From NCBI RefSeq assembly GCF_029867415.1, contig NC_081184.1:105075692-105139691 (forward strand): DNA of 64,000 nucleotides, in the 5' to 3' direction. The notes beneath the pieces are model-generated. The model saw only the letters and a program-made list of their open reading frames with translations. It was not told the origin of the DNA and did not search any database. The position numbers and the translations under genes are program-made. The DNA comes from Vicia villosa (Eukaryota; Streptophyta; Magnoliopsida; Fabales; Fabaceae). Each line of letters opens with the position of its first letter. Position 1 is the first letter of the stretch. Of the stretch, positions 31,973 to 46,203 are shown one piece after another.

Positions 31973-32975
31973 TTCTATTTTATAGGTTTAAAACAAGCCC
32001 TTCGGGATTGGTACGAACGATTGAGCAAATTTTAGTTTGAAAATAAGTTTTAAAGAAGATATGTTGATACAACTCTCTTTATTAAGAAAACCGAGCATGC
32101 CATTTTACTTATGCAAATATATGTAAATGATATCATTTTTCATTGTTATTGACAAATCCTTATGGAAGGAGTTTTCTATTATGATGCATAATGAATTTGA
32201 GATGTCTATGATGGGGGGCTATGATACTTTCTTTGACTGGAGAATCATCAATCAAAATAAGGGACATTCATCAATCAAGCAAAATACTACAAAAAGTTGC
32301 TAAAAAGATTCAACATGGATAAAGAAAAGTCAATCTAAACTCGTATGAGAATGTCATGCAATTTAGACATGGACGAAGATGGAAAGACAGTAAACTAGAG
32401 AAAGTATCAAGGTATGATAGGCTTTATCCTTTATCTTATTGCGTCTCATTGTGACATCATGTTTGTCGTCTGTTTGTGTTCTTGTTTTTTAGCAAACCCC
32501 AAAGAATCACACCCTATTACGGTAAAACACATTATGAGATATCTCACTAGCACACCACTTATGGGTTTATGATACCCCAAAAGTAATAACTCTACTTTAG
32601 TTGGGTACTTTAATTATGCTTTTACTATGTGCAAATTGGATAAGAAAGGTACCGGCGGTATGTTTTTGTGTGCATGTTATCTGTATGAAATAATAGTTAG
32701 GTGATTATGAAATTAATCTCGGAACTATCCCAATAAAAAGTGACAATACTAGTGCAATAAACCGCACAGAAAATTCGCTACTCCACTCTCAAACTAAACA
32801 CATTGAGGTTACACACCATTTTATTAGGGATCATGTGAAAAAAGGGGATTGTGAAATTTAGTTTGTGTCCTTATCTATTCAACTCACATACATTTTTACA
32901 AAACCTTTTTCTAAATAAATTTTCTTTTTCATAAGAACTGAGCTTGAAATCTTAAATCAACTATGCGTGGAATAA
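31973..32975 (+). pseudogene. pol: Element E RT and RNase H, fourth piece
   Basis: Degenerate copia RT from the G-L-K-Q-A segment through Q-I-Y-V-N-D-I-I-F (YVDD become YVND) and on to RNase H pieces. The end, T-Y-I-F-T-K-P and then E-L-E-I-L-N-Q-L, is the usual copia pol terminus. It contains many stops and frame changes. Confidence 0.85.
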
Positions 32976-33177
32976 TCTATACTTTTTTCTCCTTCTTCAT
33001 ATTCTATTTCTATACGTTTGTTACATGATCTATGTGCTTGTACTATTTGCCCCTCATTTTTGATTATGCTAAAGGGGAGAGGAGTATACTCTCTTTATCT
33101 ATGAGGAGGAGTTTAATCACTCAAAATACTTAATTTTAGTTTTTTTACCACCTCTTTAAGAGATGCATTGCCATCAT

Positions 33178-34440
<1,263 letters not shown>

Positions 34441-35355
34441 GATCCTTTAATTTTTGTTATTTATTTTTATTTTTGTTGCGTTTCTCTTCATCTCCTTCAT
34501 TCTTCTAAACCTCTTATGTGAACGTTTTAAAATGATAAAAAGATTTTATAAATTAATCACGAATTGTAATATTCAAAATTCTTTTTTCTCTTGTGTTGGA
34601 AGTCACTTGTCGAACACTTTATTTTTTTTTAAACATTATTCATAACCGAACGACCATAAAGATAATTAATTAATTCTCTACATATTACACGAAAGAATAT
34701 GAGTGGCCTTCGTGATTTGCTCCTCTTACCTACCTATATGATAGAAATATTTATGAGTCATTTGATAAAGTGACAATTTATTTGATAAAGTATAAATGGT
34801 GTATGACACTTTTAAAAGAAATAAACGAAATAGTGTGTTGTTTTGTAAAGGAGTGTGACATTAAAATCACGTTTCCATCGTTTGCGTTGACAAGAAAGAT
34901 GGCTTATCTTGCATTCACATTTCACTTTCACTAATGGCCAATCTTCTTAATGTTACCGGCTCACACGTGGTGGTTACTCATTAATAAAATGTACTGCTAA
35001 AACTTAAGAATATCCAAGATCTAGTGTTTAAGTTTTCATCAACATAAAAATATCTAGGTGTTATTGTTAGGAATACTTAAATGACATCGATCATAGCTGT
35101 TGACAACACATAAACATGAAATAATAATCTATATGTTTTTGGCACTTCACACAAATTAATGAATATGGTAGTTAATTTTGTAAAGAAAAGATAAATTATG
35201 AAATAATAATTTATAAAATTAGTTTGTTTATTAATGACAACGAAATATTAAAATTAAAAAAATAATAATAAATAATTATTATTATGATGAAAGAAATAAA
35301 TATTAATGTTTTTCTTCTAGAGTAAAAGCCTATAAGAATCGACCAAATACATATG
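34441..35355. other. AT-rich intergenic DNA, nothing recognised
   Basis: No coding signal, inverted repeat or recognisable element found. Contains short A/T runs only. Confidence 0.6.
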
Positions 35356-35363
35356 CCTAATAC

Positions 35364-36010
35364 TAGAGCTGTTAAAATGGGTCTGCCAGACCCAAAAAAT
35401 TATAGGGCTTGGGTTTTAAAATTAGAGCCTATATTTTTCAGGGTCTTTTTAGCTCAATCCTAAAAAGCCCGCTACCCATTAGGGCTAGCTCATATGGGTC
35501 GTGGGTAGCCCATCAAGCTTGCATAATTATAAAATTATAAAAATATAATAATATTTATATTGTTTACTTCAAAATATTATATTGATTTTTCTGTCATCAG
35601 TAAATTTTAACTCTATTCTATTCGATCTTTCACTTTTAAATATAATATATTAATATAATCAACATTCTTAGATTGTCTTATATTAGTTTTTCTGTTATTT
35701 TAAATATTCAAATATTATTTTATATAATTTGAACTTATATTGTATTTAAAAATACATTATAGTATTTATAAGAGATAATATAGTACTTATGTTTAAAATA
35801 CTATAATTTTTTATTTTAGTTATAATAAATATAATAAAATTTTTATTTTAATTTAGAAAGTCCGTTTAGGGTCGGGTAGCCCGAAGCCCATCTAGGGCCG
35901 GACTCGGATAGTAATTTTCGAGCCCATATTAAATCGAACCTTTTTGGTCCAACCCTACAAAACTCAGGATCGGCCCGTTTAGGGACGAGTAGCTCATTTT
36001 GACAGCTCTA
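35364..36010. mobile_element. Short non-autonomous hAT-like element 1 (647 bp)
   Basis: Ends TAGAGCTGTTAAAATGGG and, inverted, TAGAGCTGTCAAAATGAG. Perfect 8-bp duplication CCTAATAC at 35356-35363 and 36011-36018. The interior has GGGTAGCCC-type segments near both ends and an AT-rich core without coding capacity. An 8-bp duplication fits the hAT superfamily. Confidence 0.9.
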
Positions 36011-36018
36011 CCTAATAC

Positions 36019-36548
36019 ACTCAAGGCGCTCTTAGACAGTGACCAACATGTAGACATGTTGTAATATCCCAAATGAGATTAATAATACTAATATAAATTA
36101 AATTGTGACAATTTATAGAGAAGGACATTAGTATGGTTAGTGGTAAGTGATAAGGACGAATTAGTACTTTTGTTTAAAAAATAAATTAAATCAAAAATAC
36201 CAAAAAAAATCAGGAAAAAAAAATCTCGCACCAAACTTCAAACTCTTTTATCTACTATTTTCATTCAAACACTAAACCTTCAATTTCTTCCATCTAATCC
36301 ACTCCAAATAATGATTTAATCACCAAAAATCTTTAAATAGGAAAATATAATAATATTTTCTATTTATTTTTTATATTTTTCTCAACCAAGTCCTCAACAA
36401 AAAATTAAATAAATAAAAAAGAAATCTAAACATTTGAACTTCATCTTCTTCAATTACATGTGTGCGTTTCCAACAATTTCAAAGCAATCACACTATAAGA
36501 GGTAAGCTAAACAATTATTTTCCTTCTTTTATTCCTTGTTGGTCGAGA
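36019..36548. other. AT-rich intergenic DNA, nothing recognised
   Basis: No feature supported beyond A-rich stretches near 36170-36230 and 36390-36430. Confidence 0.6.
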
Positions 36549-36556
36549 CCCCTATG

Positions 36557-37283
36557 TAGGGGTGTTCATGGGTGCGGGTCGATCCACGAACCCGCTAACC
36601 CAAACCGAACAAATCCATAAATTATCCGAACTCGTTCATTTACGGGTATACCCAACCCACAACAATCTATATAACTTTGGTTTGGGTATCGGGTTTGAGT
36701 TTTGCAACTCGTGAACCCGTTGACCCAACCCATTGATGTCACATTAGTAATTTCTTATTTTTTATTATTATTTTAAATAAAAATATAAATCATTATCTCA
36801 ATACTAACCATAATTTTTCTAAAAAAGTTTTATTTTCCACCAATAATATTACTAAATAAATGAGTTTACGTAATTCTAAGACTAAATTTTGTTTCTTATT
36901 TTCTTTTGTATCATTTCCAACTTACGTATTTTATAAAAATAACGTGTCCTATGAAATTTTATACTATTATCTAATGTTATGTCATGTTGATAAATATTGT
37001 TAGACATTATATGATGTGCTTCATCCATCTTGTGTGTTGGAAATGAGTATAAATGTATCGAATTGTGTTACAATATTTTTAAATTGAAAAAATTTATAAT
37101 TATTTTATTTAAAACACAACCCACGAACCCAACACAATCCAACCCATAATTGCACGGGTCGGTTCGGGTTGGTTTTGATAATGAAATTGCGGGTTGGATA
37201 GCGAACCCAACCCATTAAAGTTTGAACGGGTTGGATAACGGATTAGATCAAACTCAGTCCAACCCAACCCACGTACACCCCTA
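36557..37283. mobile_element. Short non-autonomous hAT-like element 2 (727 bp)
   Basis: Ends TAGGGGTGTTCATGGGTGCG and, inverted, TAGGGGTGTACGTGGGTTGG. 8-bp flanks CCCCTATG (36549-36556) and CCCCTATA (37284-37291) differ at one base. The subterminal parts are rich in AACCC/GGGTT, and the interior is AT-rich without coding capacity. Confidence 0.87.
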
Positions 37284-37291
37284 CCCCTATA

Positions 37292-38562
37292 AGTGTAGAT
37301 GAATTGGATTTTTAGTTGTCGTTTTGGTGGTCATTGGTATGTTTGAAACTAATTTGAGTTGTCTCTAGAATTTTATAACCGAAATGGTGAATTTGGAGAG
37401 CGTTTAAGATCGAGATTGAACGCATGGAACTTGAGACGATTCTTTGGAATAAGTGGTGAGTTCCTTTTAGGACTTGATTATGTGGCTCAAGTAATATCAC
37501 AATTAGTTAGATGATTAATATTAGAAAATAAGCCAATTCTTTAAAAATCCCCAAAATATTAGCTTAGGGGTTGTTTCACATTAGATAGAGTGTCCATTAC
37601 TCAATATTATTATTTTGAATTTCATAATTTGTATGACTGACCTGTCATAAAACTTTCCATATCTTTTATTTGGTAATTTTGTTACGGATTTTGTTTTGAG
37701 ATTTGAAAAGTAGACTCAATTTTCTTTAATTAAAGTACTAATTTTGTATGAAGCAAATTTGTAATAAGGTTGGGGCATGAACTTTAAGTTGAGGTTACAG
37801 TACTGAAATCCGCAGAATTGTCTAGACGACTTTTACTATGAAAAGCAGAAACTTCATGGTTGTATGTATATATTTTAGGCTATACGTATATACATGTTTA
37901 GTCCTATATAAACTTTATAGTTACATGATTTGAATTAAGGAATGAGTCAATATTAGATGGTAGTAATTGTAGAAAATGGAATTATGTTTAATTTGTGAAA
38001 TTTCAAGTAAGCTCACAAAGATAAAATTAGTGATTTAGAATAGTTTAACTAACTATTAATTTATAATTTTTAGTTTATCAAAAGAAAGTTGTAAGTGTAT
38101 GGAATTATGTTTGATTTATAATGAATACACTTAAGTATTATTGGCCAACAATGTCAATTGAATTTCAATTTGATAAAAAAATCTAAAGTAAATTGTGAGC
38201 AAGGCATGTGTCTGATTAAGTTCCTATCGGTTGGATAATTAAGTAGGCTTCCTAAGAATGGATTACCTTAGGAATGTATTTTGAAGGATAAAATGAACGA
38301 TATAATGTTAATTGTGTGATACACGATATTATTTGTTTATTTTGTGTGTTAATCATTTGAAATATGTATTTCGTATTGATCAACTCACAAGTAAACTCCC
38401 ATAGCTTACTAACAACAATCTTTATAGTAAGGAACTCACTGGGACAGGTAGGTCTCCTTCCTCACATTTTTTTATTTTCACATAGACAGGTAGACAAGGG
38501 TAAGAAGGTTGCACGATGATTGGAGTTTGAAGAGCTTTCATGTTTTTTTCTTACCATTTACA
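37292..38562. other. Intergenic DNA, nothing recognised
   Basis: About 1.3 kb with no coding signal, RNA gene or element ends that I can support. Confidence 0.55.
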
Positions 38563-38575
38563 CGTTTGTCTTGTT

Positions 38576-39313
38576 TTTTTTTTTGAGTAAGCAAGTTGTA
38601 TTAAAAAGAGAACTAAGAGTTCTCAACACCTGTTTACATCAAAAGAGCGGAAGAAACCCCTCACAAAAAAAATCAACAAGAGATTACAAACCGATTTGAC
38701 ACTACGAAATAAAGAACAAAGGATCTTTGTTGAATTCGTAGAAACCACAAATAGGATGAGTAATATCTCCTATAAAAGCCTACTTCCACACCAAAACCTT
38801 GATGCTCCAAATAGTATTATCCACATTCCACACCTCATTCCGGAAACACACACCATTTCTATACAACCAAAGAGACCATAAAGTTGCTAACCAAACTACT
38901 CCTAGTTTACCTTCTTTAACTTTCTTCATTTTACAAAAGGAAAACCAATCCAAAAAACCTCCCAAACAATTCTCCTCCATCCCACCATAAGGGTTGCCTA
39001 TCCACCTAGCCATTGAAGACCAAACCAAAGCAACCGAAGGACACAAAAAGAAAGAGTGCATCATACTTTCCGAATGAACACCACAAAAAACACACTTGGA
39101 AAAATCTCCCGAAAAAGTAATACCTTTCCGAAGCAATAAATCCTTTGTAGGTAGTCTATTAACCAAGACCCTCCACCCAAAAGCCTTAATTTTAAAAGGA
39201 ACTTCCATTTTCCATATCAAGCTCAATGCCCCATCAAATTTATTTGAAGGACCAAACGGAATACGGAACCCGGCAAAAAACTTATAACAAGAAGCAACGA
39301 AAAAGACACCATC
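38576..39313 (-). mobile_element. 5'-truncated LINE (L1-type) 3' fragment
   Basis: On the minus strand, the open stretch 38780-39226 (148 codons) is the zinc-binding region found after RT in plant L1 elements. It contains W-K-M-E-V-P-F-K-I-K-A-F-G-W, then C-V-F-C and H-S-F-F-L-C-P. A 12-T run at 38576 on is the poly(A) tail. A 13-bp target duplication CGTTTGTCTTGTT flanks it (38563-38575 and 39314-39326), as expected for target-primed insertion. Only the extreme 3' part was copied. Confidence 0.9.
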
Positions 39314-39326
39314 CGTTTGTCTTGTT

Positions 39327-40846
39327 GATTATGTTTATAACTTTGTCTTGGTTTAATTTATGTAACTTTAGAGGTATGAAAATTCACATTATTATGGTAC
39401 AATGTATTTTTATATATCAAACATGAAATTATTTTATAATTTTAAAAGTATCTATTATTGACTATGTATATCCTAGTTAAAATTCTAGATAAATTTATTT
39501 GGGATGTTATACATGCATTACCTAGCCGCACATGAGCGTGTATCCCCTTTGAATAAATGTGGATATTTATACAATGGTCATGTGTGGTCCACATTAGACA
39601 ATTGTAATTTCCTATTCTATATAAGCGTGACCCTGAATTACAACTAGATACGATCTAATGCAAATATTAGTAAAGATATTTTAGTACGATTTAATGCAAA
39701 TAGTTGATCTCTTAAATATCAGGAAGGATATTCTAGTAAATTTAAGTTATATTTTGAATGGAATATAAAAAGTTAATTAAATATAACTATATTTCATAAT
39801 CTATGTGAAACTAGTTATTTTTTTATATAAATGTGACCAAAGAGAGTATGTTTAAACCATTTCTCTTTTAACGTGAAACTCTTAACATCATTTCGTATCG
39901 AGATTAAATATCTGAAACATAACTTGTATAGTCTAATAATGAAAACCTAATACGTGGTGGTCCAACAGATCTTACATAGACTCTAATAAAATCTTAAAAT
40001 TTGAGTTGGACTTAACTCATAATTACAAAACGGTGTTGTAAGATGAATGGTGTCACTCTTTATAATCTCTAGTTAGACAATGTCTTTAATAAAGTGAAAC
40101 TTGATTTTTTCTATACAGTTTTGATGTTCAACACTATGAAGCTTGATGCGTGAATATAAACGACAAATGATTTGAACCAATAGATCATAATATGTTAGTT
40201 GGTTTTTATATTTAGGTTGACTCATCCTTACAAAAACAACTTATATGGTGTATATTATCTCCACTTATAAACATATCTTCATGCCACTTTCAAAATGAGA
40301 CTCTTTACACCCCACATTTTACCAATATTAGATATCTGAAGCGTGGCATAAGTGGCCCGATAGTAAAACCCTAAAACAATCTTGAATAAACTCTAATAGT
40401 ATCTGAACATTAAGTTGGATCTAACTCATGCTTGCAGAGCTGTGTTATAAGATAAGGGGTATCACTCTATATAAGTTATAGTCACTTGGATCCTTGTTTT
40501 TCAAACATATGTTAAAAATGGAAGATAAAAAGAATAAGAAGCATTGAAGAAAATAGCCAAAAGGCATAACCATGATGCTAGTATTGATGGTCTACGAGGC
40601 GGTCACATAGAGTCTAACTGGTGGTGGTGGGGAAAGTCAGATCGAGCAGTGGTGGCAGATGGTCCTTGGCATCAGTTTTGGTTCATAAGGTTAACGGGTA
40701 CCGATGTTTGCGGACCCATTCTTTGATGGATCTTGTTTAAGATCCATTATGGATCTCTTGGATCACACTAGCTATAAATATGTGTTTGTATAATTCTTTC
40801 TAAAACAACCTTCAGAATGTATTCTGAAAGGAAAAATAAGGAGGTG
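39327..40846. repeat. Intergenic DNA with three diverged copies of an interspersed repeat
   Basis: Related segments of 80-200 bp lie at about 39866-40075, 40205-40275 and 40294-40480. Shared cores are like GTTGGACTTAACTCAT, then TACAAAACGGTGTTGTAAG, and then CACTCTTTATAA. Such segments are familiar to me from legume intergenic DNA, but I cannot name the family. No coding region is supported. Confidence 0.6.
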
Positions 40847-40854
40847 GAAATCGT

Positions 40855-41334
40855 TGGGCATGGAAACAAAACCTATACCCGTGGGTATCCATCCAAACTC
40901 GTCCCAAAGTTGATGGAAAAAATCCGCTTTGACTGAATTTGAATTTGGGTTTGGGTTTTTCCCGATTACAAAAAATGGGGACGGGTCGGGTAATGGGGAT
41001 ATTAGTACTCATCCCGAACCCACCCCGTTTATTTCATTATGTACATTATTATTTATTTTTGAAAATTTAGAATATTAAATATGTGGTCAATATTTTAATA
41101 ATTTTTTTAATTATTATTTAAAATATTTCAAATGTATATATAAATTTTTTTGAGATTCTTTTACTAAATGGATGGTGTTGGGGCAAGGATACCCGAACCC
41201 TTTTGGGACGAGTTTGAGTTTTAATTCTCCATCCCCATTTGAGTTTGGGGTGGGGAACGAGAATTGTTTAGGGATTCCGGTTTGAGTTTGGGGGAGGTAA
41301 AAATCATCCCCGACCCACCCCGTTGCCATGCTTA
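40855..41334. mobile_element. Probable short hAT-like element 3 (480 bp)
   Basis: Ends TGGGCATGGAAACAAAACC and, inverted, TAAGCATGGCAACGGGGTGG. The flanks GAAATCGT (40847-40854) and GAAAACTT (41335-41342) match at 6 of 8 positions. The interior has CGGGT/ACCCG-rich arms. Older than the two elements above, or ends slightly misplaced. Confidence 0.65.
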
Positions 41335-41399
41335 GAAAACTTAGAGAGGCAATGATATAAATTTCTATGATTGTGCTCTTGAAATTTGAGAAACCCTTA

Positions 41400-42601
41400 G
41401 GGGTATCTAAAGGGATGCAAAAACACTTTTAAACACCTTGGACATGTGTGATTCATATATAAAGAGAGTTGGAGAGATTGAAAGATATCTAGATAGCAAA
41501 ATTTCTCTCAACAAATGCAAAATCTTCTTTGGTAATGTGGAAGCTGCAACCGGAGAAAGAATCCAAATTTTAACTACCTTCACAAAGGGATGCCTACCCT
41601 TTAGGTACTTAGGAGTACCCCTCACTAGTAGAAAGCTCTCCATAAATCACTACATGGTGCTAGTTGAGAAAATTATGTGCAAGATTACACACTGGAGCTC
41701 CAGTCTCCTAAGCTATGCAGGTAGATTACAGTTGTTAAAAATTATTACTGTAGCCATGACAAGTTGGTGGATGATGTGTTTTCCATTTCCTAAGGCAGTG
41801 ATCAAGAAGATTGAAGCTCTTTGTTGGGCTTTTTTGTGGACTAGAAAAGACACACCTAGCAGGAAAATTCATGTGGCCTAGCACAAAATATGCATACCAA
41901 GGAACTAAGGTGGCTTGGGACTCATTGATTTTACTTTGTGGAACCAAGTTAATCTGTTGAAGCTGTTGTGGAACATCTGTAATAAGATAGATAGTTTAAG
42001 GATCAGATGGGTCCATACCTACTATCTGAGAAATTATGATGTTTTTGCTACAGTAATGAAGACTAACAACACATGGATTATGAAGCATATCTTGAAATCA
42101 AGAGATATTGTGGTGAAAATGCAACCTCTTTGGGCCCAGATGAGTAACTGCAAACTATTCTAAATGGGCTCAGTTTATAAATGGCTAAGGAAAGAAGAAC
42201 CACAGGTCCCTTGGATAACTATGATGCACCAGAATATAGCCATGCGTCGTGCCATTTTCACTCTATGGCAAGCTTGCCGTCGCAAACTGGATACACGTGA
42301 CAGATTAAAGAAGTTTGGCATGCTGGATAACAGTAGATACATATTTTGCACCCAAGATTAAACTCATGATCACCTCCTCTTTGAATGTGATGAAACTAAA
42401 CTGATTTGGAAAAAGGTTTTGAAATGGATCCAAATAGCTCATGAACCTACCATCTGGCAGGATGAAATACTTTGGATGATTAGCAAGACAAAAGACAAAG
42501 GTAGGCAAGCTGCAACAATTTGAATGGCTGTTGCAGAAACCGTGTATACCATATGGAATGGTTTTATTTTTAATTAATCAAAATTTGAAATATTAAAAAA
42601 A
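41400..42601 (+). pseudogene. LINE ORF2 3' fragment (RT end and zinc region)
   Basis: Three open stretches (41438-41881, 41915-42163, 42164-42361) all lie in one frame and are separated only by stops. They encode the end of RT (Y-L-G-V-P-L-T, then L-S-Y-A-G-R-L-Q-L) and the post-RT zinc region (D-R-L-K-K-F-G-M, then H-L-L-F-E-C). A short A run near 42593-42600 may be the tail. The start is truncated near 41400; I found no target duplication. Confidence 0.85.
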
Positions 42602-45138
42602 ACATCTGGATACAGAATAAGGTTTGTTCTTGAGATTTAGAATGTATTTTTGTAACTATTTTGTAATCTCTTATAAAAGTTTTGGGAAGTATATCAGTTT
42701 GATCGAATTGGATAAATAAATTTTTGTATGTTCTTGTTTGTTGTGGATTCATTTATATTGTTTGACATTTTTCTTTGGTTGCTTGAAACAATTTAGTTTG
42801 GTTGTTAATGTTTTTTATTCCACACATTAAATTTTTTGATTTGTTTGAAACTATCAACAAATTCGTTAAAATTGTTAGAGTTTTCACAACCAAGTAGTTC
42901 TCTAAAATATGAGAAACTAAAAATCTCAAACTAAATCAAGACCATACAATTATTCCATCCTCTTTTATGTTGGAAACTTAACGTGAATTGAAAGGGTCAT
43001 CCTATTTTGATGGTGTGGAATTAATTATTAATATTAATTAATTATTAATTAACAATGAGTCACTCATCAAAACCTAGTTTTTACTTAGTAACTCTCTCCC
43101 ACTATTTTCTCTCCACTCTCTCACTATTTTCTCTCCACTCTCTCACCATTTTCTCTCCACTTAGTTGAATCATTTACCTATTAATACGATTCTTAAGTTT
43201 ATACACCAGATTTCTAAATTTTTGGAATCTCTCTTCTCCCTCTCTGTTTACTTCATCTAAAAAAAATCTTTCTTCTTTATTTTTTGAGTGGTCTTGTGCG
43301 CCATCAACGACTGAAATTGTTTCAGATACTACGTGTTGTTTAAACACCATCCGAAGGTGTATTTCTTTGAACAATTCATCACAGTGCAAGTGATAATCAT
43401 AACCCTTTTATGAATGAGTTGTTTTATCCTTAAGGCGCCGTGGTTATTAAGAGCTACTTTGTATAATTTTGGCAGTACCGCGAAACGTTTTAAAGAAAAC
43501 GTACTTTTCGGCGATTCAGTCGATAACTTCTTCTGTGGCAATATTTTCAAAATCTGAAACACAACAAAAGATTTCAATAAATAAGATCAACATCAGAAAA
43601 AACTTCACCACAAGTTTAGAATAAAAAAACAATTATTGCAACTATTTTGATGAGATGTCTTAATAGCATAGCAGAATTGTTAAGAACTCAACCTTAATTG
43701 ATAAAGTGATAATAATAGGAGCTAACTTAACTATATGACAAGAAAATGTATTGTTCCAAAAGTTAATAGCTCAACCATCAACAATAGACCATGTTGTATT
43801 GAAATAATTGGAATTGAAAGAATTGGAGTGCAAATGTTGTTTTAGATAAGAGCAAATAAATGATTTGACTAAAGGGTAACATGCATCTTACACATGTAGA
43901 AATGAGCCATCATAAAACAAGCTCATTAACATTGAGAAGAAATAAACTATAATCTCAACTTAGGCAAGATAAATTCATTTATTTAATTAATAGAATGCAA
44001 AATCAAGTCAGCCTGAACTATAAGTAGGGGTTACAAAATGGGTCTGATTCGTTGGACATGACCGTTTTACCCGCACTTTAGTGCGGGCGGCGGATTAAGG
44101 TTTTAGACCCTCGTCCTTTAATGCGACCGTCCAGTCACGTCCCATTTTTATGCGGATTTTTGCAGGTACAGACGTTAACATAAATTTTTTCATTTTTAAC
44201 TTTAAAAAGTATAATGCCAACGAGTTTAGACTCTTCCGTCCTTACTTTTTTTACGGGACAAACCAAATTTTAGATCTGTACCTTTAACTATGTCCTCCAC
44301 TCCTCCTCACCCGTCCCATTTTTTGGCAGATTTTTACGGGGATAACCATATGAGCATAAACCTTATTTTCAACAACAAAATTGATTTTACAAACATGAAT
44401 CTCACACTACTAGATAAATTACGAATCTACTTATTAATCTCTTTTATTAAGGAGACATACCATCCATATGCATGAAAATTATACATCATCATGCCATGAA
44501 TTATATATTTAACTATTTGAACTCCCTTCATAATAAAGAGTAAAGAACCTTTCCAAGCGATCAACTTGGATATACATGAGAGAAGCACAATCAACATAAA
44601 ACTTGTACTTGTTATGATTAAGACAAAAAACGTTGTATAGACAAAAAAAGTTCATCAAATGAGTCAAATTATTTTTCAGTACGTTCCTCTACATATATAC
44701 CACCCTAAAATTAGAAACATACATCACATGGTTATGGCTAGAGTCTTTAAAGTGATATAAACCTACCATAAAAATGAGAAAATCTAGTATACGAGTTATG
44801 AAATGCATCTTAAAAAAACTCTTTCTTTTTAAGATAAAAAAAATAAAAGAAAAAAAGGGTCACCTTAACTAACACCATACAACAAAAAATAAATCAATAG
44901 AATAAATCAATAGAATGATCTTTCACTTTGGATGTAGAAGTAGGAAAGAGAGAAATAGGTGAGAAATAAGTTGAAGAGAGATCGGTAACTTCTCTTAGTT
45001 GGAAAGAAGAGAAATAAGAAAGAGAGATTAAAAAAGAGTGGACTTCACACCTTTTATATTTCTCTTAAATTATGGAGAGAAAGTGAGAAGAAACAAATTA
45101 AGATAAGAAAGTGACTATTTTGCCCATTAAATTATAAA
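42602..45138. other. Intergenic DNA, mostly unrecognised
   Basis: No gene supported. Holds a 22-bp tandem repeat (separate entry). A GC-richer patch at about 43170-43570 on the minus strand has open but unrecognised short frames. A segment at about 44030-44330 starts TAGGGGTTACAAAATGGG and has ACCCGTCCC-type repeats, like a truncated hAT-type short element. Purine-rich DNA at 44920-45110 faces pyrimidine-rich DNA at 45680-45850, which may be the arms of an older inverted-repeat element interrupted by the element at 45147. Confidence 0.45.
43100..43161. repeat. Tandem repeat, 22-bp unit, three copies
   Basis: Units of CACTATTTTCTCTCCACTCT plus CT start at 43100, 43122 and 43144 (the last is partial, with one substitution). 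Confidence 0.9.
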
Positions 45139-45146
45139 TATATATT

Positions 45147-45636
45147 TAGGGATGAAAATGGACAGGAGCTGAGTAGGGTATTTTAGTATCCGTTCACATA
45201 TCCGCAGTTTAAAAAAATTACTGTACCCGAGTCCATATCCGCGTAGGCATCAACTTTTGTACTCGTCCCCCATGGATACCTAAGTACCCATACTCATATC
45301 TGTTTACTAGCATATCTAATAAAAAATTATCGATCAATTATAATTTATCATGTCCTTTTAAGTTTTTAACAACATTTAAAAAAAATCAAAAATGTTATTG
45401 TTGGGTTAAGAAACAAACAAAGACTTTTATTAAAATGCGTACAAGTTTAATAGTGATACATTTTATAAAATTGATACGCATACATGTGTATATAATAATA
45501 AAAGTAAAAATATGTAAATATATTTTGTTTATTTTCATGAGTAATTGTCTGTACCTATTTTGCGGGTTTTTACCCTATCTATTGTGGGTGATTTTTTAGC
45601 GTACCGCTTGGGATGGACAAACAATTGCAATCCCTA
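45147..45636. mobile_element. Short non-autonomous hAT-like element 4 (490 bp)
   Basis: Ends TAGGGATGAAAATGGACAGG and, inverted, TAGGGATTGCAATTGTTTGT. Perfect 8-bp duplication TATATATT at 45139-45146 and 45637-45644. The interior has CCCGT/ACGGG-type arms and an AT-rich core, with no coding capacity. Confidence 0.85.
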
Positions 45637-45644
45637 TATATATT

Positions 45645-46203
45645 TTTAGAATGATATTTATCATAAGGCATTATAATACTTTAAAAATATGCAACACTTC
45701 TCTTTTCTTTATTTCTTCTCTCTTTCTCTTAAATCAAACAATATCTCAAATATACTTTATTTCTCATATTTTTCTTTCTTCCTAAACTCTTTCTTATCTA
45801 TTTCTCTCTTTACAACTTCTCTTTTAAATCAAACACACATTTTATTTTATTCTTAGTCAAGTGAAAGATAGTTTAGATTCATTTAGAAAAGATGTGCTTA
45901 AGGCCAAAATTGTTCAAAACTTTCAAATGAAAATTTCAGTGAATTAAGTGAAAAGCTTTTTCAATGTCAAACATGAGAGTGATATTACCCTCTTAACCAT
46001 TACAATTCAACCCTGTAGTAGGTTTCGGAGACACACTAGTAGTTTCGGAGACACACTGCTGCAAAAAATATTGTTCACCAATCACCACGATGCAATTTAT
46101 ATACTATTTTGAGAGCTACAGTAGTAAGTTTGTTTGGAATAACTTTAATAATAATCTATAATTGACAATTAACTAAATTAATAGGTCTAAAGTATTCAAT
46201 AGC
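45645..46203. other. Intergenic DNA
   Basis: Pyrimidine-rich from 45680 to 45850. A direct duplication containing GTTTCGGAGACACACT lies at about 46022-46060. Nothing else supported. Confidence 0.5.

Noticed and set aside
40544..40726. Plus-strand frame of 60 codons with Trp-rich stretch as a possible host peptide
   Set aside because: No homologous domain recognised, no gene structure around it, and the length is within chance expectation.
43174..43577. Minus-strand frames as a possible host exon or gag
   Set aside because: Two short overlapping frames without known motifs; insufficient to call a gene.
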